64,000 nt of DNA from Celoporthe dispersa (lineage: Eukaryota; Ascomycota; Sordariomycetes; Diaporthales; Cryphonectriaceae). The position numbers and the translations under genes are program-made. Below, piece after piece: positions 1 to 12,200 of the stretch. Position 1 is the first letter of the stretch, and each line of letters opens with the position of its first letter. Location of the stretch: positions 1,240,001 through 1,304,000 of the forward strand of contig WAID01000001.1 in NCBI GenBank assembly GCA_016584495.1, read 5' to 3'. The notes beneath the pieces are model-generated. The model searched no databases, was not told the origin of the DNA, and saw only the letters and a list, made by a program, of their open reading frames with translations.

Positions 1-544
1 TACCACTCGAAAGTAGAAAAAGAAGGAAAATAAAAGAAATGGAAAACGAAAACCAAAAAGAGTATATCCCGCTGTAAATGCTCAGGGCCCTTTGTAGGCA
101 ATCCAGCCCTCGCCGACACCCTGTCACACCCGCCCTCTGACAACTCTCTTCGGATTTTTGTAGCAAATGCCCCAAGACACGCAACGCTTGCTCGCCTCGT
201 CCAGGGAGAGCAGACTGACGCTTCAAATTCCAGTTAAACGCCCCCTCCAATATCCGTTGAGGATAGATAACCCCTTCAAGAACGCCGGTACAAAAGGTAG
301 AGCCCAGATAATAGTGTGATATATCACCTATTCAAATATTTATGTGGTATAAATTCAGATTCGTGCTTCGTCGTCCCTGCTTCGCAACTGGGCGGCATGA
401 GGCCGGTCCCGCATCTCGGTGCTGAGGTCTGGCAGGATGAAATCTTCCGAGGACGAAGGAGTCGGTCATTACGTCGTGATCCGTTATCCGGCGTATATCT
501 AAAACCTGCCTCCTCTCCTGGCAGCCGGGAAACAGCAAGATTTC
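1..544. other. left-edge intergenic DNA
   Basis: No gene is supported here. The stretch lies downstream of the Golgi-protein gene that ends at 545, so it probably contains that gene's 3' UTR and polyadenylation region. Short open frames overlap each other on both strands and show no family similarity. Confidence 0.6.
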
Positions 545-1796
545 TTAGTCGATCGTCATTCTGGTCGGTGCCGTCGGCTTCAGGTGATGCATGTCGACAC
601 TGCCATCGTCGCTCTTCTCCGGAACGGTCTTGGGCTTGAGGAGGTGGCTCTTCAGTCCGTTGCCGTAGTTGTTCATGCAGTAAAAGGCGTTGACGATGGT
701 GCAGATCAGCAACAAGATCGCCAGGACCGCAAAGGCGGTCAAACTCTTGCGCACGGGCATGTACTGCATGGCGTGCTGGTAGATTCGGAAGAGCTTGAAG
801 ATGAAGTACGCGAGACCTCCAAAGTAAAGAACAACGACGCTGAAAGATCCGAACTTGTTCTCGTGGCGGGTGAAGTAGGCAGCGGCCAGAAGGATGAAGA
901 TGGTGATCGGCATGGCGGCGATGGTGAGGTAATACTCGGCCTTGCCGTAGCCGCCGACGACGACAACGAACTGCACTGTGAAGCCCAGGAAGAAGAAGAA
1001 ATCGAACTTGAGCAGGGCGATGTAGACCTAATATGAAGCGCGTCAGTCAGGTCGCAGCCCACAAGGAGCCGCCGTGACCATGGCTTACCTGGTAGTGCAG
1101 GAACCTCTTCTTCATCCTGTAGTCTGCCCCAATCTGCTTGAGGATATCCCAGGCAAAGACCTGGTACAGCTTCCAGGCAACATAGGACAGGATGATGGTG
1201 AAGACAGCCAGGATGATGGGGATGGCGACGAGGAAGCCCTGCACCTCACCCCAGAGTGCCTGTGCTGCTGTGACCTTCACGCCCTTTGAATTCGTATAGG
1301 CACCGGAGAGGGCGTCGGCACTGCCCAGGTCGCTGATGGCCGTGTAAATCTGATCGATCTGGATCGCGGTGTAGACCAACAGGGCGAGGTTTGCGATGCA
1401 GAGGCCGATGATCTGAATCGTGTTCTTCAGGCGCAGGGCATCCCAGGTGAGCACCAGCTGGTACAGGAAGCCGAAGATGAAGAGGGTCAGGAAGGTCGGG
1501 ATGGTCTTGTACTGGGCAGTCGTGTTGCTATCGATGGTCTTGCTGGTCGCCAAGAGATGGGACTGGAACATGGCGAACGTGTATCTGAATTAGGAGCAAC
1601 AGCGATACGTCAGCAGAGGGACGGTGTTGGCGAAGAGGGATACTGCTATTTTGATGATCAGGGAAGCGGGTTGCTGAGGTTTCCTTTCTTCTTCTTACAT
1701 CTCGAAGGCCATACATATTATGGCCTGTATGGACATGACGGCGAAGAACGCCTTGGGCCATGGCCCGTCCATGAAGTTGAGGCTATTCCGATTCAT
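545..1796 (-). CDS. UPF0658 family Golgi apparatus membrane protein
   Basis: Three exons: 1699-1796, 1089-1584 and 545-1027, giving 358 residues. Both introns are GT-AG (1585-1698 and 1028-1088) and phases join cleanly; the first junction recreates an Ile codon before YTFAMFQSHL. The product is a polytopic membrane protein with about seven hydrophobic segments: one in exon 1 (FFAVMSIQAIICMAF), several in exon 2 and four in exon 3. The order of segments and the short hydrophilic C-terminus match the fungal UPF0658 family, which in fission yeast is assigned to the Golgi; the biochemical role is unknown. The start ATG at 1796 gives the conserved short N-terminus before the first membrane segment. 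Upstream open frame as far as 2165 is low complexity and probably 5' UTR or promoter. Confidence 0.85.
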
Positions 1797-4700
1797 GCTG
1801 GCGCGCTGTCGGGAGGTAGGGGCAAGACCTTCTCTGTGAAAGTAACCTCCTTCTGAGCTCCCGTCGTCGAGCCGATAGAAGGCTGCAGGGTCGGCGGAGA
1901 GGAGAGACCGCCGAGTATCGCGTAGAGCCAGGGCGGGCGAGTTGGGATCGACTCCTAAAGGGAGGAGCCGATGGAAAACCGCGATCGGGGCGTCGGGGTA
2001 GAATAAGAGTGTCGGGGGGTGAGGAGGGGGGGCGGAAAAGGTGATCCAGAGGGCGCGCCGACGATGATGTTGTGCCGTAAGCCGTAATAAGGATTGTCGG
2101 TGTCGAGATGGGGGGCAGAGTGGACGGATCTGTCGCAGTGAGCAGCTGAGCTGAGGTGGAGACACGTGAGGGCGGTCGACGTTCGAAGGCGATGGGCGGT
2201 AGGATTGCGCAGGCAGTAGTGGGTTGGTTAGCGGGCGAGGATTAGTCCAGCCTCTTCGGATTGGGACGGGGGGGCGTTGGTTGTTGTTGGCTGTTGGTCG
2301 GACTCTATCGAGAGGAAGGAATACGAAATCACAGGGTCGCTCACGAGCGAGATGACGAGCGGAAGACTGGCAGGCGGCGGCAGATGAGAGAGAGAGAGAA
2401 GGAGGGAGGGAGGGTGTGAGACTGATTCAAAGGGATCAATTGATGATGACCAGGCCGGGTTGGTGGACGATGGAAATGCTGGAAGAAAGGGCAATAAACG
2501 CTTCGCTTCTCGTGACCTCTGTCCTTTTTTTTTCCTTCTTTCCTTCCTTCTTTCTTCCTTTCTCCTCTGTGGGCCTCTCTGTTGGATCTCTCTGGCGGGT
2601 GGGTGTTGGTATATCGAATTAGAATGCAAATGGAAAGTCGGGGGCGGCGGTGCAGGTGCGGATCTCTTGTTGATGAAAAAGTCTCGAGACCGGCCCAGGC
2701 AGGTGTTATTGTTAGTCAGTCCAGGGATGTTCTCTTGCAGGTATGCTCCGTAACCAGGGCCCAGTCTGACAGATTGACAAGGCAGAGAGAGGGGGGGGGT
2801 GGGAGAGGGAGCGAGAGAGAGAGAGGAGAAATGATGGGCGCTCCTGGTGGGCTCGGGTTCTGCTGGTGCTGCAGCACACACACACAAAAAAAAGACACCC
2901 TCGGACGGCTGAGTCCTGGACAAGAAGGAAAAAGGTCCACCAGCCCACAGCCCACACAGCCCACAAAAGGTTCCAGAGTGGGTGTGGGTGTGGTGTGTGT
3001 GGCACAGGCCAAGGGGTAAACCTGGGAAGGGTCGAACAGGTCGAGGTAATAGGGCGGGTCTTGATGGGGCCCGTTTCTGCAGATCAGGACGGGGCTGATC
3101 CACACGATATTGAACTGCTGCTTGGCTGGTTTGAGCACCGACTGTACTCACGAGGTGAGGTGGCGGCAAGGCTTTCAGTTGATCATGTGTGGGTGTGTGA
3201 GGATGACCCTGAATCCCGGAAAGAAGAGAAAAAAGAAGACAACGAGGCAGGGCAGGCAGGGCAGGCTGGGGAGGAGAGAGGGAGGAGACAATAACGGGCC
3301 TGAGAGGTGAAACACGCCAGCGACAGGATGAAAAAGAAAAAGAAAAAAACAGGTAACGGGAAGGGGTCAGTTTTGGGGCGTCAAGGGGGGAGTGAAGGAA
3401 GACCAGACACTTGCTGCTGCAAACCTGCTGACCCAACCGTTCTTCAAACTCTACAGGGCCTCTCTGCTCGAAGAAGGAAGAGAGCAGGTCAACCAGCCCA
3501 TCAACCATTGGGCAATCACGAACAAAAAAACACTATGCACATGTATGCAGTCTGCAGTCCACACACACCCCTCCACCCCTCCCCCCCAAGCCGAGATCAA
3601 AATTGGAAAGTCTCGTTTATGCAAGACACAGGCGGCGGAAAAGAGGGTCATGGAAGTCTAAAAAGAAAATCTACGTATACGGGCATGAACGAGAGCGACG
3701 ATCGCATCTGGAGATTGAAGGTTTTCCCAGAGTCGAAAAGAGAGACAGGCGAACAACCTTGACCCAAGTGTGAGCAGGGAGGGCCCTGACACCATGAAAA
3801 TCTTCCCTCCTGGGCGATCCTACATAGGACGTGGCCCTTGGTGAGAGTATATCTCTCTGCAGCCCCAGCTCAGGTGCACGACCTCACGTCGGGACGAGAT
3901 GGCAGCTCCAGTCTTCCCTCTCCGGCCCAGATCGAAAGATCTCAATCTACATGAACGTACCATGTGGTCATGATGGATGGCACAGCCATATGTACATAGT
4001 AGTACACACCCCTCAAAATCCGAGACCCTGTTCTGCCAAGAGCCTATTACACAGCATGTACGGAAGTGCTATATTAGTAGGGCTGTGCACCCAGGAAGGT
4101 CTCCCCGGTCCAATCTCGGGGTCTGGCGGAAGAATCGCTGCTCATAGCGTCAACTGCCAGGACCAGCTGCTATGTCCGTACGAGTGGCTGAGCTCCTACA
4201 TAGCCCCCACCGTCTTCAGGAGGCCGTTTTCCCCCTCTTCGATACCGACTCCCAGCAAGAAATACGTCCGTATACATACCATATGTGGTAGTACGCAATA
4301 CCTCTCCTCAACACCATGCTCGAATCTCGTCAACACTGTCGTCATACCTGCATCTCCGCTGCATCTCGAGGCCGCCCGCTCGACGGCCGCCAGGGGAACC
4401 ATGGAGGGCCGACCGCCTGGTCTCCCCATGGCCGGCCACCCCACGATTCTGACGAGAAACCCGACACGGTCTCGTTTCACCCACCCAGATCTGCCTGTTC
4501 ATCCAGCCTGGTGCTTGCTTCCTCACTGTACTGCCACGTGTATGTATAAGAAATAAATCTATCTGGTAAGGCTGAGTGAAGACGAGCCAAGCCGGGTCGG
4601 CTCACCGTGCCGGCACCTACGCTGTCTCTGATCCACCTTCGTCGAGCTTTTTTTCCCTCTCTCTCTCTTTCTCTCTCTCTTCCCCTCGGGGCATGCGCGT

Positions 4701-6517
4701 ACCTCATTTCCTATCCGCCATATTAGTCCCCAGGACACGTCGACCACGACCTCGAATGGACGAACCGACATCTTCAACCCCACGAGGCTACGGGTCCCGG
4801 GTCGCGGCGGACAATCCCGCTGACGTATGCGTCTCTATTGCGCGATTCACGGGCGTGCAGATACGCGATCAAAGGCCGCCCGGCCAGAGACGGTCTATCT
4901 CGCGAGGCAGTTCCTGGAACCAGACGAGCCAGGCTGAAGAGCCCCCGGGGCCTGACACCTTTCTCGCAACAGCAGATAAGAGGCCCTCGTTATCTCGGCC
5001 ACACCGTCGGGCAAACTCAAAACCACACGGCCAACAACACCACCGCCTCATGTTTCGCCCGACCCAAAGATGTCCTGGCATTTCGTCAACATACATCATA
5101 GTCCACAACAGGGCAAGTCGCTATAAATAGCACTGGGCCCTCAGTACCCGGAAGCCGTTGATCAGGACGCTATGCTGCAGCGACATACCCCACAGCTGGC
5201 GCTGATCAGCTGCCAAAATTCAGGCCTGTCGATGTCATATGTGTCATTGTACAGCGCGTGCCATGCCATGCCATACAGTACGCAGGAGTGGAGGACTTAA
5301 GATCCGGGAAAGACTAATAAGAACCCAGAATCAAGCTGAAGACCGATCAGTCGGTCATTGCTTTTCACGTAGGCCAATCAAGAGCCCGCGAGACGGTTTA
5401 GCTCGTCGTATAATATGTTGGTACACGAGCAGGTGCAACCACAGAGCAATCTCAGCTGAACAATCCTGCAAGTTTCTGATCCGACATGATCCCCGGAACG
5501 AGCTGTGATGCGCATGCTTGGCCGGCTTCTTCTATAATACCGCAGCATATAGCAGGCGGGCTGTGTAGCCTGTAGACTGTCTCATCGGCCTTACCCGTCC
5601 ACGCCCCGTGTCTCATCGGCCAGAAGAGGCTCACCCACGCGTCACAGATGTCGGGCTGGGGCTGGTGCAAGGCAATGGCGAGGCAGAATTGTCCCAGAAG
5701 ATCAATCCTCTCAGCCTGGTTGTTCGGCGATGAGATGCCATACGGAACTTAACAAGACTGATTCTCCTCGCTCGTCTTCATGAAACCATGGCCTCAGAAT
5801 ACGGGCCAGTGTTCCCTATTCCTTTGATTCTCCTCTCCCCTTTCCCCCACATACCCGAAGCCCATCCCTGACATGTCCTCTTTGTTGGAAACGAGATTTC
5901 GGTCGGCCAACGGCTACCTCCGTGTGAAGGAGAGTCCCTTTGTCCTCAGCCACGGCTCGCCAGATTTCAGATTCCTGCCTAGCTGAGGCGCACACACGCG
6001 GTGGGCCGTCGAACGTTTATTCATGCAGGATGACGTGTGGAGGAACTGCAACGGCAGCGTGTTTTTCCAAAAAGGGTAGTTTGTATACTTTTTGCCAGTG
6101 TGCGCGTCTCTCGCACGTGAAGCCATACCTGACCTTGGCCGTGGTTCTCGCCTGACACTGTAGTTTGGCGTCCTGTCGCGCCTGTTCAGTGGGCCGCAGG
6201 CCAGGGCTGAAGCTGGGGAAAGAGCACCGTGGCCATTGGGCGCTAAACCTACTGCCCTCTAGCGCCTGCAGCAGAGCCCAGCACCACTAGAGTCGCTTAG
6301 ACGGTGCTGTCATAGGTTCACTATAGTTTCTATGGTAGGAGGTAGCGGACACTAGGCTGGCGACTCCAGTGCCATGCAACCATCCCGCGCGGCTCAGCTT
6401 TTTCCCTCTGTCTTTTTTTTTTTTTTTTTGCATCGCGAGGCTGTAAACCCGGGTCGCGACCTTACATAACCACACCTCTCATCGCACCTACGGAGTAAGC
6501 AGCCATCATGGATCTAG
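1797..6517. other. long intergenic region, rich in purine/pyrimidine tracts
   Basis: 4.7 kb between two divergently oriented genes (545-1796 on minus, 6518 on plus). Many open frames exist, including 426 codons on the minus strand at 2228-3508 and 241 codons on plus at 3831-4556, but they are low complexity, mutually overlapping and unlike any family I know. GA/CT tracts lie at 2386-2415, 2524-2567 and 2783-2829. T runs near 6410-6430 lie just before the PP4R2 gene. I take this as a double promoter region with long 5' leaders, with no supported gene. Confidence 0.55.
2386..2829. repeat. cluster of homopurine/homopyrimidine tracts
   Basis: Three tracts: GA/GGGA-rich 2386-2415, pure T/C 2524-2567 and GA/G-rich 2783-2829 (with a G9 run). 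They sit about 0.6-1.0 kb upstream of the Golgi-protein start. CT-rich tracts are common in fungal promoters, and mirror-symmetric ones can form triplexes. No coding meaning is seen. Confidence 0.7.
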
Positions 6518-8616
6518 ATGGCGGCGACGAGGAGAACCCTTCGCAAGCTCGCCGCGGGCGGCACCATGGACTAGCAAGTTCCCCTCACCATCGCGGCGGC
6601 ATCTCGCGGTGGACGACTCGCGGCTGACATGTGACCCATCCTCGCAGCTCGTCCTGGCCCCTCCTGCTCACTACGCTTGTGTCGCGCATCGAGAAGGTGA
6701 TCGACCGCCTCTGACCTCGAGCTCTCCAGGTGCGCCGTGATGCTGACGTGTCTGCGCCCCAGATCGCGCGCAACGACTTCCCCATCCCGCGCATTCCTGA
6801 GTCCGCCGCCGATGGCCTTCCTCCCGGTCCAGAACGATCCTTCCTCGTGCCCCTTCCGTCCTCAGACGCTGCCGAACCGCCGACCCCGATCAACGAAGAT
6901 GCAGCCGCTGCCGGCGCCGGCGGTAGTGGCAGCAGCTCTGCAGCCTCATCCCAAGAGACCGACAAGGAGAACGCTGTGCCCGCCCCTCCGCCAGCAGGAC
7001 CACAGCCCTCTGCACCACAGCCGCCGCCAGCAGCAGCCGTCGAGCTCGAGCCCGGCGGTCTCCCGCCCCAGATCATAGCCATGATCTCCGATATCACCGG
7101 TGTGCTATGTGAGACCTTCCACACCTATCCACCACACACTATACAGCGCCTGGCCGAGCTCATCCTCGAGCCGCGGCGGCACTACCGCTCCCTGCCCGCG
7201 TACCTGCACGCTGTTGACAGGGTGGTGCACGTCACGAGCGGCAACAACATCTACCCACTGCCGCCTGCTATGTCGGACATGTCGCACCTGTCGATCAACG
7301 GCACTATGGACGACCACCACCACGACGAGGAGGGCGGTGTGGAGGGAGAACCTGGCCCCGCCGCCCCGTTCGCCGCTGCGGGCAGCAGCAGCATTAGCAG
7401 CACCGTCGGTAGCGACGAGGCGCTGGGCGGTGCGCTGCTCACGCCCATCCCGTGGCTCGCACGGCGGGCGGCGGGAGGCGGGGACGAGGGATCGGAGTCG
7501 GGCGAGTCGTCCACGCTAAGCTCTGAGGGTGGCCCGTCTCCCCTCGGCGCGGCGGCAACGGCGCCCCCAAGTCAGAGCCCGTCGGCGTCACAACAGAGGC
7601 AGGGCCAGGGCCAGGGCCAAGGGCGGCAGTTCGAGCCACAGGTGCGGACGGAGAGCACGGAGACGATCGAGGGGCCCAACGGCGTGGGGAGCATCGAGAC
7701 CGTGACCGTGTCGATCAATGGCATCTCGTCCATGAGCGCGGCGCAGCAGCAGAGGGTCATCACGCAGGGCGAGCTCATCCGCCAGGAGCAGAGGGCAGGC
7801 GTCGTCCCCGTCAGCCAGCTTGCCAGGTCGGGCCCGGTGGTGGCCAGCTCGCCGTCCGCGGCTGCCTCATCGACGAGGACAGCCGGGGAGGGTGCCGAGA
7901 CTGACACGGCGATGGCGGGGGGCGAGGGCGAGGACGGGGCGCCGAAGGACAACAACAGCGAGAAATCGGACGAGGACATGGCAGACGAGGAGGAGACGCC
8001 ACATGCCCGTGGGCCAGACATCATCGGCGCGGCGGATATGGGCCCCCAGACGCCCACCTCCTCTACCTTTAGCATCAGCAGCGGAGGTAATGTCGAGGTG
8101 CGCGGGATCGATGTCGAGGCCGCCGTGGGCCGGAAGCACGAGGCTCAGGCTCCCACTGCCGGCGAGAGCAGTGACGACGCCGTCATGAAACCATCGTCAG
8201 CAGATAATACGGAAAGCCCGGCTGCAGACCAAGCCAAGGAAGGAGATTCCAAATCTAGCGAGGACGAGAAACAGAATAAGACCAGCGCCGGAGAGCCGCC
8301 GATACAAGCAGAGGACGCGCAGTCCCCCGATAACATGGACACTGAGCCCTCTTCGGCCACCATGTCGGCCTTACCAAGTCCTGCACCCGGCAAGCGCGAG
8401 GCTGAAGAAGATCTCGACGAGCTAGACTCGAAGCGGCTGAAAGGTTCACCCGGAGAGGACGAGGCTGGTCCTGGTGAAGACGCATCGCAGCCCAAGGCAG
8501 AGACCAGCCCTGCTGAGTCAACCCCGGCGTCCGCGGCCGATAAAGACACAGCCGCGGTCTCCGAGAAGAAGAAAGAGGAAGAGGACGCGGCAGAACCCAC
8601 CGAGCAGGCAGACTAG
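6518..8616 (+). CDS. protein phosphatase 4 core regulatory subunit R2 (PPP4R2/Psy4 family)
   Basis: Proposed exons: 6518-6573, 6648-6696 and 6763-8616, about 652 residues. Intron 1 (6574-6647) is a GC-AG intron with donor GCAAGT, branch GCTGACAT and acceptor CGCAG. Intron 2 (6697-6762) has a GCTGACGT branch. Joined, the N-terminus reads MDY-SSWPLLLTTLVSRIEK then IARNDFPIPRIP, the pattern of fungal R2 subunits. The region near residues 155-200 (PPHTIQRLAELILEPRRHY) matches the conserved R2 core. The remaining 400 residues are acidic, Ser/Pro/Glu-rich and probably disordered, as in other R2 proteins. PP4 R2 links the PP4 catalytic subunit to R3; the complex dephosphorylates gamma-H2A and other damage-checkpoint targets. 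The start is uncertain: ATG 6518 is in frame, ATG 6566 has a better context (ACCATGG), and ATG 6508 is out of frame. The gene converges on RAD50. Confidence 0.82.
6574..6647 (+). other. GC-AG intron of the PP4R2 gene
   Basis: Donor GCAAGT follows ATG GAC TA, and acceptor CGCAG is at 6643-6647 with branch CTGACAT at 6624-6630. Unspliced, the frame stops at once (GAC TAG). Splicing turns TA plus C into Tyr and opens the conserved MDY..W..LL segment. No GT donor gives this result. Confidence 0.75.
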
Positions 8617-9291
8617 GAAGATGTCGAGGCTGACTGGGTTGATGTTGTCCTTCCCATGCGCCCGAGCCCAGGGAAGCCGAGGCAGCGGCGAGGCGCTGAC
8701 AGCGACGATTCCAGCAGCAGCAGTGGTCTTGACGAGGTGGACTAGTAAGAAAGCAACCGGATACCAATACTGCCCTTTTTTCTTTTTTCTTTTTTTTGTC
8801 TCTTCTTCTCTCTCTTCTCTCCTGCGACGAATTATTGGTACGTCTCGGGCTGTCACATTGTACATGTTATGCTGGGTCTTGTGATGCTTTTCGGTTTAGG
8901 GACAAGGGGGCAACGGGGTCCGGCGTCGAACACAATAAGTCTGTGGAGACTATTAAATGTGACAGTGGGCACTTGTGTAGCCGCTGATGGTGACGATGGC
9001 TCCGAAATCTCTCAAGTACACACATCCCATCATACACGTGAATGTGCGCTTTCTGCGCTTGTCATGGTCAAGGTCATCTCATTAGGTCGCCCATGCCACC
9101 TGCATGTTGAGCAGCTCAGGTGCTGCCCTGCTACGACGTGCAAGATCTAAGAAAGCAATATTGAACCTCCCTGTTCGCCCAGATGATAGCAAAATGCCGA
9201 CCCCGAAGACACCCTGTCATGCAAAACGCCAGGCATTCCCCATTGTTATAGTGTACGTTCTCGACACACCAACATGGCGAGAGGCCCATCA
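8617..9291. terminator. shared 3' region of the convergent PP4R2 and RAD50 genes
   Basis: 675 bp between two stop codons facing each other. T-rich runs lie around 8777-8800 and there is AT-rich sequence after the RAD50 stop. It should hold both 3' UTRs and poly(A) sites. No gene is seen. Confidence 0.6.
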
Positions 9292-12200
9292 TCACTCTGT
9301 AATCATTGAAATATCCTCCTTTCTGATGACACTGCACTGGTTCATGTCCCTCTTGACGCGGTAGAACTTGTCGCAGAAGTCGTTGCACCTCATGTGGCGT
9401 AGGAACTCCTCGTCGTGCGTGATGACGATCAGCTGGAAGTTCGCCTGTGCCTGGCGTGCTTTGATGATGCCGTGCAGGCTCACGGCCAGCGAGCGGATGT
9501 TGTCGCTGTCAAGGTTCGTCGTTGGCTCGTCCAGCGCAATCAGGCCGCAGTTGACGCCAAAGGACTCAGCCAGGGCCAGACGGATGATGATAGACGCCAG
9601 CACCTTCTGCCCGGCAGAGCAACGACCCCGCATGTCCATCTCCGTGTCCTGCTTGACCATCGTAACGCGATAGTTATAGGAGCGGCGTGTCGAAGACGAA
9701 TTGGCTGTCTCCTTCTCGTTCTCGGACCGGATGGCGATCGTGTCGATATCCGTGCCTTGATACGTTGCGCGCCACAGCTCGCCCGCGATGCGGTTCACCT
9801 CTTCCATCTTCAGTGCGTGGAACTGCATGATGGCCTTGTCGACAGCATCGCTATAGGTCTGAATGTCTTCAATGGCGAGCTTCTTGGTGTCCACCTTGAT
9901 CTTGGTCTCCTTGTACCTCTCCTCAACACCTGCGTAGAATGTCTGGTGCGTCTTCAATCTCTTCTTCAGGCTATCGTCCTTGGCACCACTCTCACCGGCA
10001 ATCGTGTTGACACGAGCCGTCAGACGGCTCACTTCGTCCTCCAACCCTTGAGCCTCCCCTATGAGCCGGTTGTAGTCCTCTTGTGCGTCGTGAGCCTCGA
10101 GCTGCTTGATTTTCACGTCAAGGTTGTCAAGTGTCCGGCAGTGTTCGCGATACCGCAGGTTGTCGTTGATGTTCTTCTTCCTGCGGTCGCCTTGGGCTAG
10201 TTCACCCTTCTGGCCGTTGATGCGCGTTGTGAGCTCAGTCATCTCAACCTTGAGTTGCTCGTGTTGTTGCTGGAGAACCACAATAGCCCGCTCGACGGCG
10301 GCAAGAGCGGAGGCTTTGCCACGATCGATATAGTCCTGGATGTCGTCTTCAATGAGCTTGAGCCTGCTGAGGGTGTTCGCGATAGTGTCCCGCTCATCGG
10401 CGACGATTTTGGCCTTCTCGCGGCTCCTCTCAAGCTCAGCGTCACGCTGACCTCTGGCGGCATCAATCCGAGGCTGAAGCGACTTGAGCTCCTCGTCGAT
10501 CTTGGAGGCCGTTTCATCCTGTCTCCGGTTTTCTTCCCGCAAAGCCTTGATGTCTTTCGACAGTGATGACTTCTTCTCCATCTGCTGCTTTGCCTGGTTG
10601 AGCTTATTCTTGGTCTCGCTCCGCTCAAGCTCAAGATTGCTGATGAGGTCTAGACTGCGCTGGCGGTCCCGGGTCAGGTTCTCCAGGTCCTTCTTGACTT
10701 CCCTCAGCTTGTCCGAGTTCACTGATTGAGCATGCTGGATCTCGTCAGCACTGCGGCCGGTGCCACTCATCTGTGACTGTGACTGAAGCCTTGCAATCTG
10801 TTCCTTCGACTCCTGGATCTGGCTGTGTAGCTGTGTTATTTCTGAGACGCTCTTGGAGACAGACTCGATCTCGTTCAGCACCTCCGCCACTCTGCTGTGC
10901 TGGTCCGCGGCGGCCTCCAGCTGCCGGAGCTTCTCCTCTCGCCTCTCTTGAGCGTCATCGATCTCTCTCTTTAGTTTCGCTGATTCCGCTCTCAGTCGCA
11001 AGAGGCCGTCATAGTCAGAACGGACGGCGGCTAGTCGGGCAACCTTCTCACCAACGTCCTTGAAATCCTGCTGTATGCTCTCTTTTTCATGCTCGCTAAG
11101 GGCTTTAGCAACCTTCTTCAGGAGCTTGGACTTGGACCGGTCGTCCTCAAAGCTACGGTCGCAAAGATGGCACCTGTTCTTGGTGTTCAGGGTTGTCTCC
11201 GCCTGAACATAATATGCCTTCATCTCGTCGAATAGGGCCAGATCCTTTTCAGCTACGGATTTGGCCTCTTCCAGTGACTCGATCTCCTCGTTGAAGTCGT
11301 CCACGGTAACGGCGTCTGGGGACTCTGCTACCTTCTTGAGAACCTTGATAACGGACTGCTCGTACTTCGTCCTCGTTTCCTGCGAGTTCGTCTGTCGCTT
11401 GTGTGCCTCGGCGAGCTCGAAGTCTCTCTGGTCTAGCTCCTTCTGGAGAGCATCGCATTTTGCCTTTGCCTCCTTCACCACGGCGTCCTGCTCGCTGACT
11501 GCGGATCTATAGCTCGAGCCTAACGTGTCGAGGTCGAACTCACGCTTCAGCAAAGTGGAGATCCGCCCGCTGAAGGTAGCCACCAAGCTTTCGAGATTGC
11601 CTTCACGCTCTTTCATTTCCTTTGTGCGAAGATCTAATTGGGCGCGCTCGCTGGACAGTCGGGTGCAGTTCACAAGCTCCGAGTTCAACTCTTCATTTCT
11701 CTTCTCGAGAGCATTCAGCTCGGTCTTCGCATCCCGGATCTTGCCCTCCCAGTCGCTTTGGCTAAAGTCGTCTTGTGCGTTCTGGTAGCGCTCTTGGAGT
11801 GCCCCTGTGGTCTTCTCTAAGATGTTGACGTGACCCTCATCACAATCAATGGAGTCGGCTTCTGTCTGGAGACGTTTGACCTTGCGGTCGTTTTCCGTCT
11901 TATTCTGCTTGGAGAATGCTCGTTCTGAGCCCAGAGAGCTCTTCTTGCCTTCCAAGGCAGAGATCTTCACGCCAGCTTCGTCAGCTGCTCTGGTCAGCTC
12001 ATTCTGAACTTTCTCGTGTTCCTTCTTCTTGCTATTGAATATTGCGCGGATCTTCTCGTTGAAAGCATGCACCTGGCCCTCGTCGAGATCGTGGTTGAAA
12101 CCCCGGATACCGTGTTTGGCTGCGGCCTCCTTTATCATTTCAATGCGAGTCTGGATCTGGCGTTCATACTTCTCCTTGTCGGACTCGAGGCGACCCTTCT

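Noticed and set aside
2228..3508. 426-codon open frame on minus
   Set aside because: Low-complexity Pro/Ser/Arg sequence made by CT-rich tracts; no domain, no conserved block, and several other long frames overlap it.
3831..4556. 241-codon open frame on plus
   Set aside because: No recognisable domain and unremarkable composition; overlapped by frames on both strands, so not enough to call a gene.
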